A stretch of 64,000 bases of DNA from positions 868,001-932,000 of the forward strand of contig NHNY01000003.1 in NCBI GenBank assembly GCA_002786065.1, given 5' to 3'. Position 1 is the stretch's first letter. Every line of letters begins with the position of its first letter. The notes below the pieces were generated by a model, which was not told the origin of the DNA, made no database searches, and saw only the letters and a list, made by a program, of their open reading frames with translations. The position numbers were made by a program, and so were the translations under genes. Below, in pieces: positions 22,001 to 33,700 of this stretch. The stretch is from Microcyclospora pomicola. Lineage: Eukaryota > Ascomycota > Dothideomycetes > Capnodiales.

Positions 22001-22431
22001 CGAATGATGTGCACACCGAACCACTACAACTGGTCGCTCGCCCTGAACTCCCCAAACAGATTCCTGCGGACCATGACATCCATATTACTGTTTTGATCCT
22101 GCCACCACTGCAGACATATGTCAGCACGACACAACACCACATGCGCTCACGAGCGTTCGGCAAGGGAGGTCAAGGACACGATGGCATGTCGTTTATGATT
22201 CACAAGATCGAGTTCGTTGACGAGAGCTGCGACAACCGCTTCATCGAGCGAGGCGTTACGGCCCGGAAGAAGCGTATGGCGATGGAGGAGGTCAAACGAC
22301 GTGAAGCTGCTGCGGGCTTGATCGCGATGTTCGCATCGACTAGCACCACCAAGGAGAATGCGGATGGTGATATGAACGGTCTGAAGAACGGAAAGATGGA
22401 GCGCGCATTAGGCGTAAGTGTGGGTGCGTAG
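19017..22431 (+). CDS. RXT3: RXT3, subunit of the Rpd3L histone deacetylase complex
   Basis: Two exons (19017-19227, 19667-22431) give 991 residues. The start MEHASPHRP sits in a strong context (GCCATGG). The 439-base intron (GTATGT.., GCTAAC.., CTAG) is long for this genome. The family domain is C-terminal (about residues 650-930): GSQLYSTTIALP, CTFTIRVPRWYV, RTRQLWGSDVYTDDSDVVAA (the Rxt3 hallmark) and SGWIQGDF. The first two-thirds is disordered, Pro/Gln/Ser/Arg-rich, with three histidine tracts (HHHHHH-PHA-HHHHHHH and two of HHHHHH). The yeast protein is far shorter (about 300 residues), but fungal homologues are often long. Acts in the nucleus in transcriptional repression. Confidence 0.87.
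19228..19666 (+). other. Long intron of RXT3 with an 11-G run
   Basis: This 439-base intron is inferred from GTATGT at 19228, GCTAAC at about 19642 and CTTCTAG ending at 19666; frame and sequence style match across the join. It carries an uninterrupted run of 11 G at 19472-19482. Confidence 0.7.
21340..21543 (+). repeat. CAY (histidine) codon tracts inside RXT3
   Basis: Mixed CAT/CAC tracts at 21340-21387 (six His, then PHA, then seven His), 21472-21489 (six His) and 21526-21543 (six His). Mixed codons argue for selection on the protein rather than recent trinucleotide slippage. Confidence 0.9.
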
Positions 22432-23115
22432 GAGAGCTTGACCACTCCCCGTGTTTCGACATACATGGTATACCACGGCGAATTTAGATGACCTGTACGA
22501 TCAGCTGTGGATGAAGACATGCTGTGCTTCCATCTTATTGACGTGTTGTGATGTTTCGTTACGACCTTACATTACTGCATGACTGTACTGCAAGCCAAAG
22601 CAGTACCATACACTACCAGGTAGGTACCTAGGTATACATACTCCCTAGCGGCCGATCAAGAAAGAAACACGCATGTGATAGCGCCACCACCAGGTAGTCC
22701 GACCCCGTGCTGCTCATCAACCATGATGTGACCTTGGCTTGTTTTCCCTACGATCATGGCTCACTCATCCCATCGGCGACATTGACTAAACATACCATAC
22801 TTGAAGCGAGCGACCGCTACCCTTCACCTTGGCCAAGTTCCATCGTCCGACGACAAAACCATACCGTCTCACATGCCCTCCCTCTCATCCAGTCTATGAT
22901 GACGGCATCATAGATCTACAGCGTAATCTACATTTCATCGCTTCGACTTTCTTCGCGCGTAGACGTCTACGCCTCTCAACCTAGTCTACCTGTCGTGATG
23001 TATCCTCTTTTCATTCTTTCTTGCGTGTGATCCTCCTTTCTTTCTCTCGCGTTGTTCTTTCTTTTCGATCTCCCGGTGCGCGTAGCGTTTTCCCCCGCTG
23101 TCCATAGTTCTGGCC
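22432..23115. promoter_or_regulatory. Upstream region of the mpaB-like gene with a pyrimidine tract
   Basis: No gene seen between RXT3 and the mpaB-like gene. From about 22985 to 23080 the plus strand is strongly CT-rich (runs such as CTTTCTTTCTCTCG), typical of fungal core promoters and transcript starts 50-130 bases ahead of the ATG at 23116. Confidence 0.5.
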
Positions 23116-24742
23116 ATGTCCTGGCCCAATCCGTTTCGACGGCGCACGGAGAATACTCGGACGTAAGTCCTTCCCGGAGTACCTATCATGTTACTCATGC
23201 CTTTCGGTTTCCGATGTACTCGTCGAGGAGCAAACTTGAGAGAAAGAGAAGATCCGTGCTGATTGCTGCGATGCCGCGCTGGATAGGTGCTGGGGCTACA
23301 CGTTCGAACACACCCCGCTGCACCTGACGCGGGAGCAGACAGGCCCCCTGAAACAAAGCTACGATGTCCTCGGCGAGCAGGTGCTTGCGCGCCTGAATGA
23401 GATCTCGCCGCCTATGGGGAAAGAGCTGCCGCGGCGGAGGAATGGAGATGCTGTGGAGGGGAAAGGGCTGGGGACGAAGGAGATCGAGGAAATGCAGAGC
23501 GTGAGACAGGAGTTGAAGGACGAGGTTAAAGAGAAGGCTACGGTGGAAGAGGAGCAGAAGAAGGTCAAGCGGGATCTTTACGTGGTGTTGGAGGAGAATC
23601 ACGCGGCGGACGAACTGCTGGGGAAGTTCTGGGACGAGGTCAATACGGTGCCGGAGTGGGTGGACTGGGCGCAGATCGAGCGAGGTCAGGATGTGTTCTA
23701 TCGCTATGGTGGCGCGTGTCTGACGGGCCTGGCGTATCAGTCGTTACTCGGCGGGATGGGCGCTGCCCGGGTCGTGGAGACGTTGGCGCGGACAGGAGGG
23801 TTCTCGACCAAAGTCGCGCGTGGACGATTGTTCGAGACGACGCAACATATCTTGCAATGCACGCGGAGTCTAGAGTCGATTCAGCCCGGGGGCGAGGGGT
23901 GGAAGAGCACGATCCGCGTCCGCTTGCTCCATGCTGCTGTGCGGCAACGCATCCTCGACCTCGCGAAGAGCCGGCCGGGCTACTATGATCTCGAGGCGTG
24001 GGGCGTCCCCATCAACGACCTGGACTCTATGGCCACCATCGCGACCTTCTCCGCCACCTTGATCTGGATCTCCCTCCCCCGCCAAGGCCTCTTCCTCCGC
24101 CAACAGGAGATCATCGACTATACCGCCCTGTGGCGGTACATTGCCCATGTGATCGGCTGTCCGACGGACGAGTTCGCGACGCCCGCGCAAGCCAAACGCC
24201 TCATGGACATCCTGCTTCAGGACGAGATCTCCCCAACACCCACCAGCCAGATTCTCGCCAACAACATCATCCGCAGTCTGGAGTCGCAGCCGCCCGGCTA
24301 CGCGTCCGCCGACTTCCTCATCGCGTCCGCGCGCTGGATGAACGGCAACGAGCTCGCCGACGCCCTGGGCCTCGCCCGGCCCTCGCTCTACTACTGGGCC
24401 CTCATGGCGGGCCAGTGCATCTTCTTCTGCGTCTTCTGCTACACCTACCGCGCCGTGCCCAGCTGGGACCGCCAGAAGATCGCCATGCTCAAGCGCATCT
24501 TCTGGCAGATTGTCGTCGAGAGCAAGTACGGCTTGCAGGGCGAGCAGACCGCGTTCGACCTCAAGTATGTGCCGGAGTACAGCACCATCACCGAGATGGG
24601 CGATCGCTGGGAGGAGGATCGGCCGAAGAGCGCCGTCGAGGGCCGCAATCTCAAGACGTTGTTCGTCGCGGTCGGCGTCGTGGGGTTCGCGGGGTGGGTC
24701 GGCGTGAGACTTACCATGGGTGTAGTGAGGATGGTGTGGTAG
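23116..24742 (+). CDS. ER-bound oxygenase, mpaB / rubber-oxygenase (DUF2236) family
   Basis: Two exons (23116-23162, 23287-24742) encode 500 residues. Exon 1 gives MSWPNPFRRRTENTR. The 124-base intron (GTAAGT..GATAG, CTGAT branch) joins into CWGYTFEHTPLHLTREQ and then SYDVLGEQVLARLNEISPP, a conserved N-terminal block of the family. The catalytic-domain region (about residues 115-360) has WVDWAQIERGQDVFYRYG, GGMGAARVVETLARTGGFS and RLFETTQHI. A helix around YYWALMAGQCIFFCVFCYTY and a hydrophobic C-terminal segment (LFVAVGVVGFAGWVGV) suggest membrane anchoring. mpaB in mycophenolic acid synthesis cleaves a farnesyl chain; the substrate here is unknown. No other biosynthetic genes flank it, so a secondary-metabolite role is not supported. 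Confidence 0.8.
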
Positions 24743-25625
24743 GTAGATCTCGTTGCGCATCCAATGCAGTCCATTTATCTTCATGCCGGACACATGTTTA
24801 CCGCGCGTGTAAGAGAGAGGCACGATTCGATACTGTCATTATTAGGGTATCACTCGAGCTTGTCGTCAATATAGAACATCTTCACTGGAATCAATATAGA
24901 CTGCCCAGTCTCGTGAACTGAAAGGTGCACCCACAGTAGTAGCCCTAATGAAGTAGAGGCTCCCAGCCCTTGCCTTACAGATATTCTTCCTCTACTACCA
25001 AACTTTCGAGCAAATCAAGATGATCATACATGTCTATCGAACTGAGAATCTTCACGGATGGTATCTCTACCACTCGAATGGGTCCAGTGAGAGTCTGTTA
25101 TTAGAAGCCATAGAAAACCAAGTTAAGCGATTACCTCATACCCAATCAAGCCATTGGACGCAAAACGCACCTTTTAATCGTGACATCTATTGCATACGTG
25201 CCGTCGACATACCTTATCACTCATTATGGCTGCGAGCTGAGCGCGGTTGAGACGCCCATCGCTTAATCAAGCCTCCCATCAGTCCGAAAAGGCAGATTCT
25301 TTGCGACGGCGAAGGGCAGAGCACTCCTGCATGGGCCAGCTGCAGTCCGCACCAATACCACACCTGCGCGCGGTGCATTGAGCTTCCGCTGGCCGGACGT
25401 CGATCTTCTTCAGCTTTCTCCAGCTTCCTCCACACGCACGCCCGACTCGAGTCCACCTGCCGATGCCTGCTGCTGCTGGGAATGGCGCGCTGCAGCGACG
25501 AGTGTCCTGCCTTTCACGTCGCCGATCCACCACCCCCGTCGTCGAGTAGAGCCTGCGTGGGCGACACCGCCAGCTCGAGCAGCGATCCCCGCTGTTAGGA
25601 AGGCTGGACTGGTCCCCCGGAGACA
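24743..25625. promoter_or_regulatory. Intergenic region upstream of the RasGEF gene
   Basis: About 880 bases between two rightward genes. Frames here are short; the GC-rich part after 25378 is the 5' leader side of the RasGEF gene and yields long overlapping frames on both strands that I treat as chance. Confidence 0.45.
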
Positions 25626-28600
25626 ATGCCCCCGAAGCAGCGCGCGCGTCGCAGCCCTCCCGAAGAACGATTCCCGCCAGGAACGGCCACCACCACCCAC
25701 CCCGCGGAGGTTCATGACGGGGATCCGCGGCGGGGCAGTGTACAGCCTCGAGGCAGCGCGCCTGCTCGGCCACAACTTCAAGTGCGCACGTACTCGGAGC
25801 CGTTCATCAATGGGAGATCTGCACGAGCGAGGACGAACGAGCCGCGCCCGGCCATCGCCCCCGTGGTGGACGAGGACGATGATAGCAGCAGCGATGATGG
25901 CTTGACGGAAGAGGAGGCACGCGACTTCGCCCAGGCTGGCGTCGGCGCTCTGGATCTGGGCGCGGACGAAGACCAACGTGACGGAGTGTTCGGCGCGGTG
26001 CGCGACTTTCCTACCTTCGTAAGTGCTACGAGCCTGGTGGGTGTGAGAGTCGTTGGTTGACATGGGTCCGCTAATCCTTGTTGCTGTGGGGGAATACAGA
26101 TCCCGGAACCTGTCGCACAAACGATCAACATCGCCGTCGTAGGCGCACCGGGCGTGGGGAAATCGACGTTTGTACAACGCGCATTGACGCTACCCGAACT
26201 GCCCAATTCGCACACGGCAGAGGCGAGAGTGCCCGTCGAAGGGAGTACATATCTTGTGCGTCTGCTCGAGCTTCCCATCGAGGACGTCGACATTGACGAC
26301 GACGACGATACGGTCTCATGGCCCGACACCATCGAAAGCAAAGTGTTGCCTGATATCGACGGCGCATTATTTCTTTACGATGTCGGCGACCAGGGCAGTC
26401 TAAAACACATCCCTAACATGCTAAGTATGCTGTTCCCAATCGACGAAGAAACGACGGAGTAGATGCTGACCAGGCGTCGACGTGCACAGAAGCAACCAGC
26501 AAAGCTGCATTACCTTCGTTACTGATCTCATGTAAATGTGACAAGTCGGTCGAGGAGCGTGAAGTCGACCCGACAAACGTCGAGCAAATGGCCCGGAAAT
26601 CTATAAATGGGCTCAACACCCTGCAGACCTCCGAAGACCACAAAGAGAGTCACAGACGCGCGATCTTGATGATCTTGAAGTCTGTCATTTTTGGCAGTGC
26701 CGGTCGGTTTTGTGACACGATGACGGAATGCGAACGAAGGCTGACAACTCGGCGTGCAGATTATGAAGCGAGATATACCTCTTCTCCACATCGCCGCGCA
26801 CAATCAGGCACCGTGCGAGCAATGTCGCCTCGATCTGCTCACCTGCATAGCCACTCACGGGCCAGTTCGGAGTACACCGGATTTCTGAACATTGACAAAA
26901 GGCATGGCAGACATGACTCGAGTATGGCCCGATATGCGTCGTCGGATCGGCTTAAGGTCCCCACGTTTGATTCTTCTCAGGAAGGTACATCTGGAACGTT
27001 CCTCCTGGAACAGTCTGATAGCGATGCCTCTCCACGCGGCTCTGCAAGGTCATCGATGTCAGCTGATCATCGACACATAGGCAGTGCGCAATCTTCTGGG
27101 GCCGCGGCGGATAGTGGCGTAAGCTTCGATGAGCTTGTAGATCGATTGCTAGCACAACCGATGTCGAAGGTGGATAGCAAATTTGCAGCCATCTTCCTCG
27201 CCCTATACCGTAACTTTGCGGCACCTGGTAGACTGTTGGAAGCGGTGGTGGAACGATTCGAGGCTCTCGATCGAGGCGCGGGCGCTCAGATGATCAAGAC
27301 TGTATCGCAGCTTCGATACCTCTCGATATTCGAACAATGGGTGGGCACATATCCAGGCGACTTTGCACATCCGAGAACCAAACGACGCATGCGCACATTT
27401 GCTAGCAAGATCTCGAGGTCCCGGATCTTCAATGTTGCTTCGAAGGAGATTACTTCCCACCTCGATCGAGTGCGACGCGACGACGACACGAGCTGGTGCT
27501 TCACTGATGAGGACCGTGAGAACAATCGAGAAACAGGAGACACAGTCAGGCCAAGCCTGCTTATAGACGACCCGACAGTCAATCCTGTAGAGGATGCCAC
27601 AGGGAAACTGATCCGTATGGAAGGTTCTGACAGTTCAGGAAACCTGGGAGACACTCTGCGATCAGCACTTGCATCTTCGGCAGCGGCACATCTTCTCTAC
27701 AGTGCGGAGACAGCACAAAAACAAGCCGCGTTGCTTGAGCCTGTGCCCCATCAACTACTGACCAAGCTGCATTGGCGCACACTGATGGAGAAATCGGATG
27801 ACGTTGTTGCGCGTGAGCTGACGAGAATGGACTGGGTCATGTTTTCATCCATTCGACCTCGAGACCTCGTCCGTCAAGTGTCTCTCTCGCTCAATGAACG
27901 AGCGAAATGTACGAGCACCGTCCACGTCGAGCGCATGGTAGAGCATTTCAACCAACTCGCCTCTTGGGCGTCCAACTTCATTCTGCTCCGCGACAAGCCT
28001 AAACACCGCGCGCTGATGCTCGAAAAGATCATGCGCATCGCTCGTAAGCTGCGCGACCTCAACAATTACAACGCTCTCGGCGCCATCATTGCCGGGGTCA
28101 AGTCCAGTGCGGTGCACCGCCTGACTGCCACGCGAAATCTGATCCCAGAAGATGTCGCAAAAGATTGGATGAAGCTGGAGATCCTGATGGCGCCGTCTCG
28201 CTCCTACTCCGCTTACCGCTTGGCCTGGGAAAACAGCACACAAGAGCGCATTCCATACTTCCCCATCGTCCGACGAGATCTTGTGCATGCCGCGGACGCC
28301 AACAAGACCTTTCTTGAAGAACCCGCGACCGCGGAAAGCAAAGCTGGGGGCATTCGCCGGATCAACTGGAAGAAATTCGAGATTATGGGCGAAGTGATCG
28401 TGAGTCTGCAGCGAGCGCAGGGTATGCCGTATCGAGATCTCTTGAACACTCGGGCAGATCCCGAAGTCAAGGAACTTGTGCTGGAGGTGAAGTTGGAGAA
28501 AGACGAAGACGTAAGTTTGACTGTCTCTTGCTCCTACGATGTGATGTGCTAATAGTATTACCTCGGAACAGAATCTTTACATCCGCAGCACGCATGTCGA

Positions 28601-28700
28601 ACCTGCCGCATCCACATCGACGGTGGCAAATGCCGGCGCGAAATTCATGGATTTCTTCAAGAGGCAGACGTCGGGATTGGACGGATCGCCGACTGCGTGA
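25626..28700 (+). CDS. RasGEF (Cdc25-like) with N-terminal P-loop small-GTPase-like domain
   Basis: Four exons (25626-26018, 26100-26424, 26490-28510, 28572-28700) give 955 residues; all donors are GTAAGT or GTATGC and the frames join. Residues 1-131 are disordered with an acidic patch. Residues about 139-330 look like a small GTPase: strand NIAVVGAPGVGKSTF (P-loop 146-154), then LFLYDVGD, then LLISCKCDKS, where CKCD replaces NKxD. The G3 DxxG motif is not recognisable (LELPIEDV in its place). RasGEF_N follows (VSFDELVDRLLAQPMSKVDSK, about 450-540), then the catalytic RasGEF domain (about 650-900: ARELTRMDWVMFSSIRPRDL, WASNFIL, NNYNALGAIIAGVKSSAVHRL, FPIVRRDL). It should exchange GDP for GTP on a Ras-type GTPase. 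The P-loop part may be regulatory or inactive. Confidence 0.85.
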
Positions 28701-29147
28701 GAACAGACGACGGATGAAGTTACTGATATGGATGGAATGCGGCGTGTTGGGAAGTCACAGGACTTATGACGACCTTGCGGTACAAAGGCAGGAAGGTTCA
28801 CTGGCTGCCGAGCAGGTGCAGGAGGAACAGCAGAATTAGATGGAATGGCTTCAGCCTCGCGGCATGATGAAACGGAGTGATGAATTGGACGACGAGTACA
28901 GGGAAGAGCAAAGGATGGTTCGATCTTCCTTCTGTGCGTGACGATTGCTGAAATGCAGAAATGAGACACTAGTCATGTCAATCGAAGTCCCAAAGGGACA
29001 ACTGCACACTCGACAGATGATGAAGTACTTGGATATAACCTGTTATGAACAAAAGCTGAAAAGCGCGTGTCTTCTGCGTGAGAAGAGGGTAGAACGCTTA
29101 GGAGGGATTATCTAGCTGTCAACATCTCCGTTCATGAGATATGCACC
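28701..29147. other. Intergenic region (3' ends converge)
   Basis: About 450 bases between the converging RasGEF and GPI-protein genes. Nothing seen beyond expected 3' untranslated sequence. Confidence 0.5.
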
Positions 29148-29867
29148 CTAGACGACCAGATAGCCCAGCAATCCAACCACCACTCCGGCGGCGCCACCCA
29201 CAGCTGGCGCCACCGTTGCGGCCGCTGCCCCAGTGCTCGATCCGCTGGACGTACTCGCCGAAGCCGTCGACGTTCGCGATGAAGAAGTCGTCCCGTCCGA
29301 GGTCGCCGTCGCCGTGCTCGAGGACGCCCCCGTCAGGAGCGTGACATCTGCCGACGACGCCACCGTAGCTCCTGTCGCCGCCGTCGCGCCAGCCAGCAAC
29401 TCCGCGCCCGCCGTCACCGTGACAGCGACCAACTGGACCTCCGTCGCATCATACGTGACGGTCGACGAGCCGGCGTCATTGGCGCCGCTGCCGGACGCGA
29501 ATTCGCTGCACGTGGCCGCCGCCGTGGTGCCGGCGAGCACGCAGTCCTGGGTGCCGGCGAAATCCGTGCCCTCGCTCATCGCCATCAGGTACGTGCTGGG
29601 CCCGTAGATCAGCGCCTGCACGGGGAACAGCCCGCAGTCGTCGGCGTCGGTGCCGGGGGCGCAGGCCAGGGACATGGTGGTGACGGAGTCTTGGACGTTG
29701 ATGATCGAGGCGTCGATCTGCGGGCCCGAGGCCGAGATGTCGTAGTTGATGAAGGGGACGGCGGAAAGGGTGGTTTGCGAGGAGGAGTCCTGGGCTGCGC
29801 TGAGGAGGGGCGTGGCGAGGAGGGCCAGGAGGAGCTGGGCTGAGCGAGGGAGCGTCTGGGTAGGCAT
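29148..29867 (-). CDS. Predicted GPI-anchored Ser/Thr/Ala-rich surface protein
   Basis: Single exon, 239 residues. The N-terminal signal peptide has a hydrophobic core (LLLALLATPLLSA, about 12-24). The globular part (27-155) has four cysteines (69, 78, 109, 120), probably two disulfides, and segments like PFINYDISASGPQIDASIINVQD and ALIYGPSTYLMAMSEGTD. A Ser/Thr-rich stalk (180-212) suits O-glycosylation. The C-terminus is small residues followed by a hydrophobic tail (VVGLLGYLVV), a GPI-attachment signal. I recall similar small fungal cell-wall/plasma-membrane proteins without known function. The coding strand is very GC-rich at third positions compared with neighbouring DNA. Confidence 0.82.
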   Translation of the reverse strand: MPTQTLPRSAQLLLALLATPLLSAAQDSSSQTTLSAVPFINYDISASGPQIDASIINVQDSVTTMSLACAPGTDADDCGLFPVQALIYGPSTYLMAMSEGTDFAGTQDCVLAGTTAAATCSEFASGSGANDAGSSTVTYDATEVQLVAVTVTAGAELLAGATAATGATVASSADVTLLTGASSSTATATSDGTTSSSRTSTASASTSSGSSTGAAAATVAPAVGGAAGVVVGLLGYLVV

Positions 29868-30723
29868 TTTGCTGATGTCGTGGAGATAGAGTTGTGTTTC
29901 TTGGTTGTGTCCAGGAATTCCAGCAGCCGAGATTCAGTGCTCTTCTGCTATAGGGGATATAATAGTCTTCAAAGGAGCGTGAGATGGTGTTGTCGGTGTC
30001 CAGTCAGAAAAGGGAGAGAAGAGAAAGGTCTATGAAGTAAAGAAACACGTCCACTTCTCTGTGACGCCCAAAAGCATCGCGTCAGGGAAAACTACGCAAG
30101 GTACACACACATGTCTTTGTCCGATGCCCATGCACCGTCCCGCGCTTTGAATTTCCTGTAATAGCATGAGTCCGTATTGTAGGTGGCAAATAATCCTGTC
30201 GTCGATGGAGCGAAGGATGAAGTGCAAGTTTGTAGGGCGGCAGACTCTCCTGGACTAGCCCAGTCTGGTACTATCTCAAGAGTCTTAGCGGCGGAGAACA
30301 TCTCGTTGTGAGGGAATGTAGGTAATGCCAAGTCGGATCAACATCATAAACACACAAAAGACGTTGCTGGTACTGATTTCTAGTCCGACGGTTTGATTAT
30401 GAGAGCTTGCTGTCCCTTGATGAACCACGGTGAAATGATTCCTTCACCGCCGGCCCCAGGCGTGTGACCAAGCGGCAAGGGGCCCGATGCTCTTGAATCT
30501 TGCCTCTGACAAGTGGTCTCATTATCGAAAGAAGTTCGTCGTTGTCAAGCCTGTAGCGACCCTGCTGGATCGTTTGCTCGCGTGCCAAGACTGAAATCAC
30601 CTTGCAATACTACAGCTTCTGGCATTTAAAGCCCAAGTAAACAGGAATGTCGTTAAAGTGAGCTCATACAGCCTACATAACCCAGCATAAAGCCTCACGC
30701 AAATGTCATCATGTAATCCTTCT
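29868..30723. other. Intergenic region
   Basis: Promoter of the leftward GPI-protein gene and the 3' side of the leftward xanthine dehydrogenase gene. A 69-residue frame with three cysteines (30092-30301, minus) was noted but not called: no signal peptide, no recognisable family. Confidence 0.45.
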
Positions 30724-33700
30724 CTAGATGCTGACGAAGAAACTCCGTTCACCCTCCCGAGGCAGGACTTCTGCTCTCTTGATGATGGGGTCTGCACAGC
30801 TCGTCCGGATCCGTTCGACCGTAGCTGGGCTACGCAGCGACAGGACCTCATCGACACCCCACTGCTCCCTCGCCGACTTCAACGCATCACGGATGGCGAA
30901 GAACACCGCCGAGCCCATGAACAAGGGCGGTTCGCCCACACCACGGCTGCGCTGAATCGTGCGCAGATTCTCCCAATTGACGTCCTTCAGCAGACTCACG
31001 TTGAAGTCTTGTGGGATATCTCTGAAGCCGGGAATCTTGTACGCACCAGGCCCGCGCGTGAAGATCTGGCCGCTGGCGCGGTGCCAGAGGGACTCTTCGA
31101 TGGTGAAAAGACCCATGCCCTGGACGAAAGCGCCTTCGATCTGGCCGTAGTCGATGGCTGGGTTGATGGAGCGGCCGACGTCCATCTTGATATCGGCTCG
31201 CCGGCAGGTCCAGTCTCCCGTCAAGCAGTCAATCTCCACTTCTGCTGCAGCAACACCCTGGGTGAAGTAGAAGAACATCTGGCCAGTGTTTGGCCCCCAT
31301 ACATACCCAATGTCTGGAGTCTTGTAGAAACCGTTTGCCGAGAGATTGACCCGGTCAAAGTATGCTGCATGTGCCAGTTGCTTCATAGTGGCATCTTTGC
31401 CTAGCTTTTCCCTGAATGGTGCTAGACGTTCATTGAGCTGTTCGCATGCGTTGTATATGGCGTAACCGTTCAAGTCGCTCGAAGCCGAGGCTGCGGTCGA
31501 GGATGTGTTCGCCACGGTGTTCGTCGCCGTCTCGGAGATGTACACGTTGTCTTGCGGCACACCGAGTGCTTCGGCAGCAATCATGGTCATCTTGGTGTGC
31601 AGACCTTGACCCATCTCCGTTCCACCGTGCGCGACAAGCACGCTGCCATCATGATAGATGTGTACCAGCGCACCAGCCTGGTTCAGGAAGAGAGCCGTAA
31701 ATGAAATACCGAACTTGGTCGGGATGATGGAAAGACCTCGCTTCTTCCATTTGTGCTCGGCATTGAACTTTGCGACCTCCTGCTTTCGCTCCTGATAGCG
31801 GGACTCTTCGTGGACTTGCTTCCACATCATCGGAACGTACCAGTCCTTCAAAGCTTGCTTGAAGTGAGTTTCTTCGTCAGCCTCGTACATGTTCAACTCA
31901 CGTAGCTTCTCGACAGGCATCTTGAGGTGGTCGGCGACCTCTTCCATGAAAGTCTCGCAGATGAACATGCCTTGCGGGCCACCGAAACCACGGAAGGCGG
32001 TGTTGGAGACTGTGTTCGTTTTGCAGATGCGACCACGGACGTGCACAGCAGGGAATTTGTAGACTCCGTCGATATGGCTGAGCGCACGATCGACCACAGC
32101 AGCGCTGAGATCCTGCGACCAGCCGCCGTTGTTGAAGACATCGCAGTCAAGAGCCTGCAACTTGCCGTCCTTGTTAACGCCGACTTTCCATCTAGCTAGG
32201 AATGGATGTCTTTGGCCGGAAGTCAGAATATCTTCATCTCGGTTGAGCATACACCTGACCGGTCTTTGCAGCTTCTTCGCCGCCACTGCACAGATACCTG
32301 CCAACTGAATACTACGTGTTTCTTTACCGCCAAAGCCGCCACCTAGTCGCTTGACCTTGCTGACGATCTTATTTGCCGCTACACCAGTCACTTGAGCGAT
32401 GTATGCTTGAGTTTCGGTGGGGTTCTGCGTTGAGGAATATACCTCCATCTCACCATCTTCTGGCTTGGGGACCACGACGCAAGCATTAGTCTCGAGGTAG
32501 AAATGCTCCTGACCTCCCATGCGCGCTATTCCAGTGAAGACATGATCACTTTCCTCGAAAGCCTTCTCGACATCGCCATTATGGATCCAGTGGTGGTGGT
32601 CAAAATAGCTGTCATTCTGGATGGCCTCTTCGATGGTGAAGATAGCTGGTAGCTCTTCGTAATCGACCTTAACAGCACGAGCGCCCTCTTCTGCTTGTTT
32701 TGCTGATGTAGCTAGAATCAGGCCGATCGGCTGACCGGCAGTGAATACCTCGTCAACCGCGAAGAAAGTCTCATCGCAGTTCGGAGCGCCCCACCAATTT
32801 GCTTCTGCATTGGGCAGATCGTGATGGTCAACATAGTCGATCACGCCAGGGATAGTCATGGCTGGATCAGCGTCAACCTTCAGGAGTTTGGCATGCGGCT
32901 TCGTGCTCAACACGAGGCACCCGTACAGCTCATTCTTCTGGACAGGTATGTCATCGGTATATTGTGCTTCACCCGTACACTGCTTGAGGGCAGCGACATG
33001 TGGCTGTTCCTTTCCAATGACTTTCTTCTCGTATGCCTCGCCTGCGGTATGATCCTTGTAACCCTTTGAGATCTCTCGCTCGATCTCATCAACACAATCT
33101 TGGTCGATCTCTGTCCCCTCCGGATTCAGCTGGGCAAGGACTTCATGATAGAACCTGTAGAAGAATCCCAGGGCAAGAGATTTCCTGTATGTTGCCATAC
33201 CACCAGGCACACCAAAGCGCAAGTCGAAGTCCTGTTCAAGTGCATTCATGACGCCTTCCAAGGTTTTTGGGTCTGTGAATTTCTTGCCCGTCAGGAAGCT
33301 TACAGCGTTCTTGGCAGCAATTGTGACCGGCGCCATTCCACCATAGACCAGACTGCAGTTTTCGACATTATTATCGTCATCAAGGCGGACTCTCAGAGCA
33401 GAATTGACAATCGCAATATCGTCATCCTTCCTCTTAGCCTGCTTGTACGCACGCATGTATTCGCCCTTGGCTTTGAAAATTGGAATGCGGATGCTGGCAA
33501 TGATGGCATCAGGCGGAAGGGCAGTGACTCTGTATGCTTTGAAGAATTCTGCCATGGGTATTTCGATGGTTTCGTCCAGACTCTTGGCGACCAGAGTTGC
33601 GTTCGTGGCCATGAATACAGGATTGAGATCTGAGATTGGGGAGGCAGTTGCAAGGTTACCGGCTGGCGTTCCCACATTGCGGATCTGGCGACCCGCGAAG

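Noticed and set aside
23116-24742. mpaB-like oxygenase as part of a secondary-metabolite cluster
   Set aside because: Neighbours are RXT3 and a RasGEF; no polyketide synthase, terpene synthase, P450 or transporter nearby.
23870-24921. Two long frames (317 codons minus, 307 codons plus) over the mpaB-like gene
   Set aside because: Both are side effects of high third-position GC in the real exon; compositions are Arg/Pro- or Gly/Glu-rich without domains.
30092-30301. 69-residue minus-strand frame with three cysteines
   Set aside because: Looked like a small effector fragment but has no signal peptide, no acceptable upstream exon and no recognised family.
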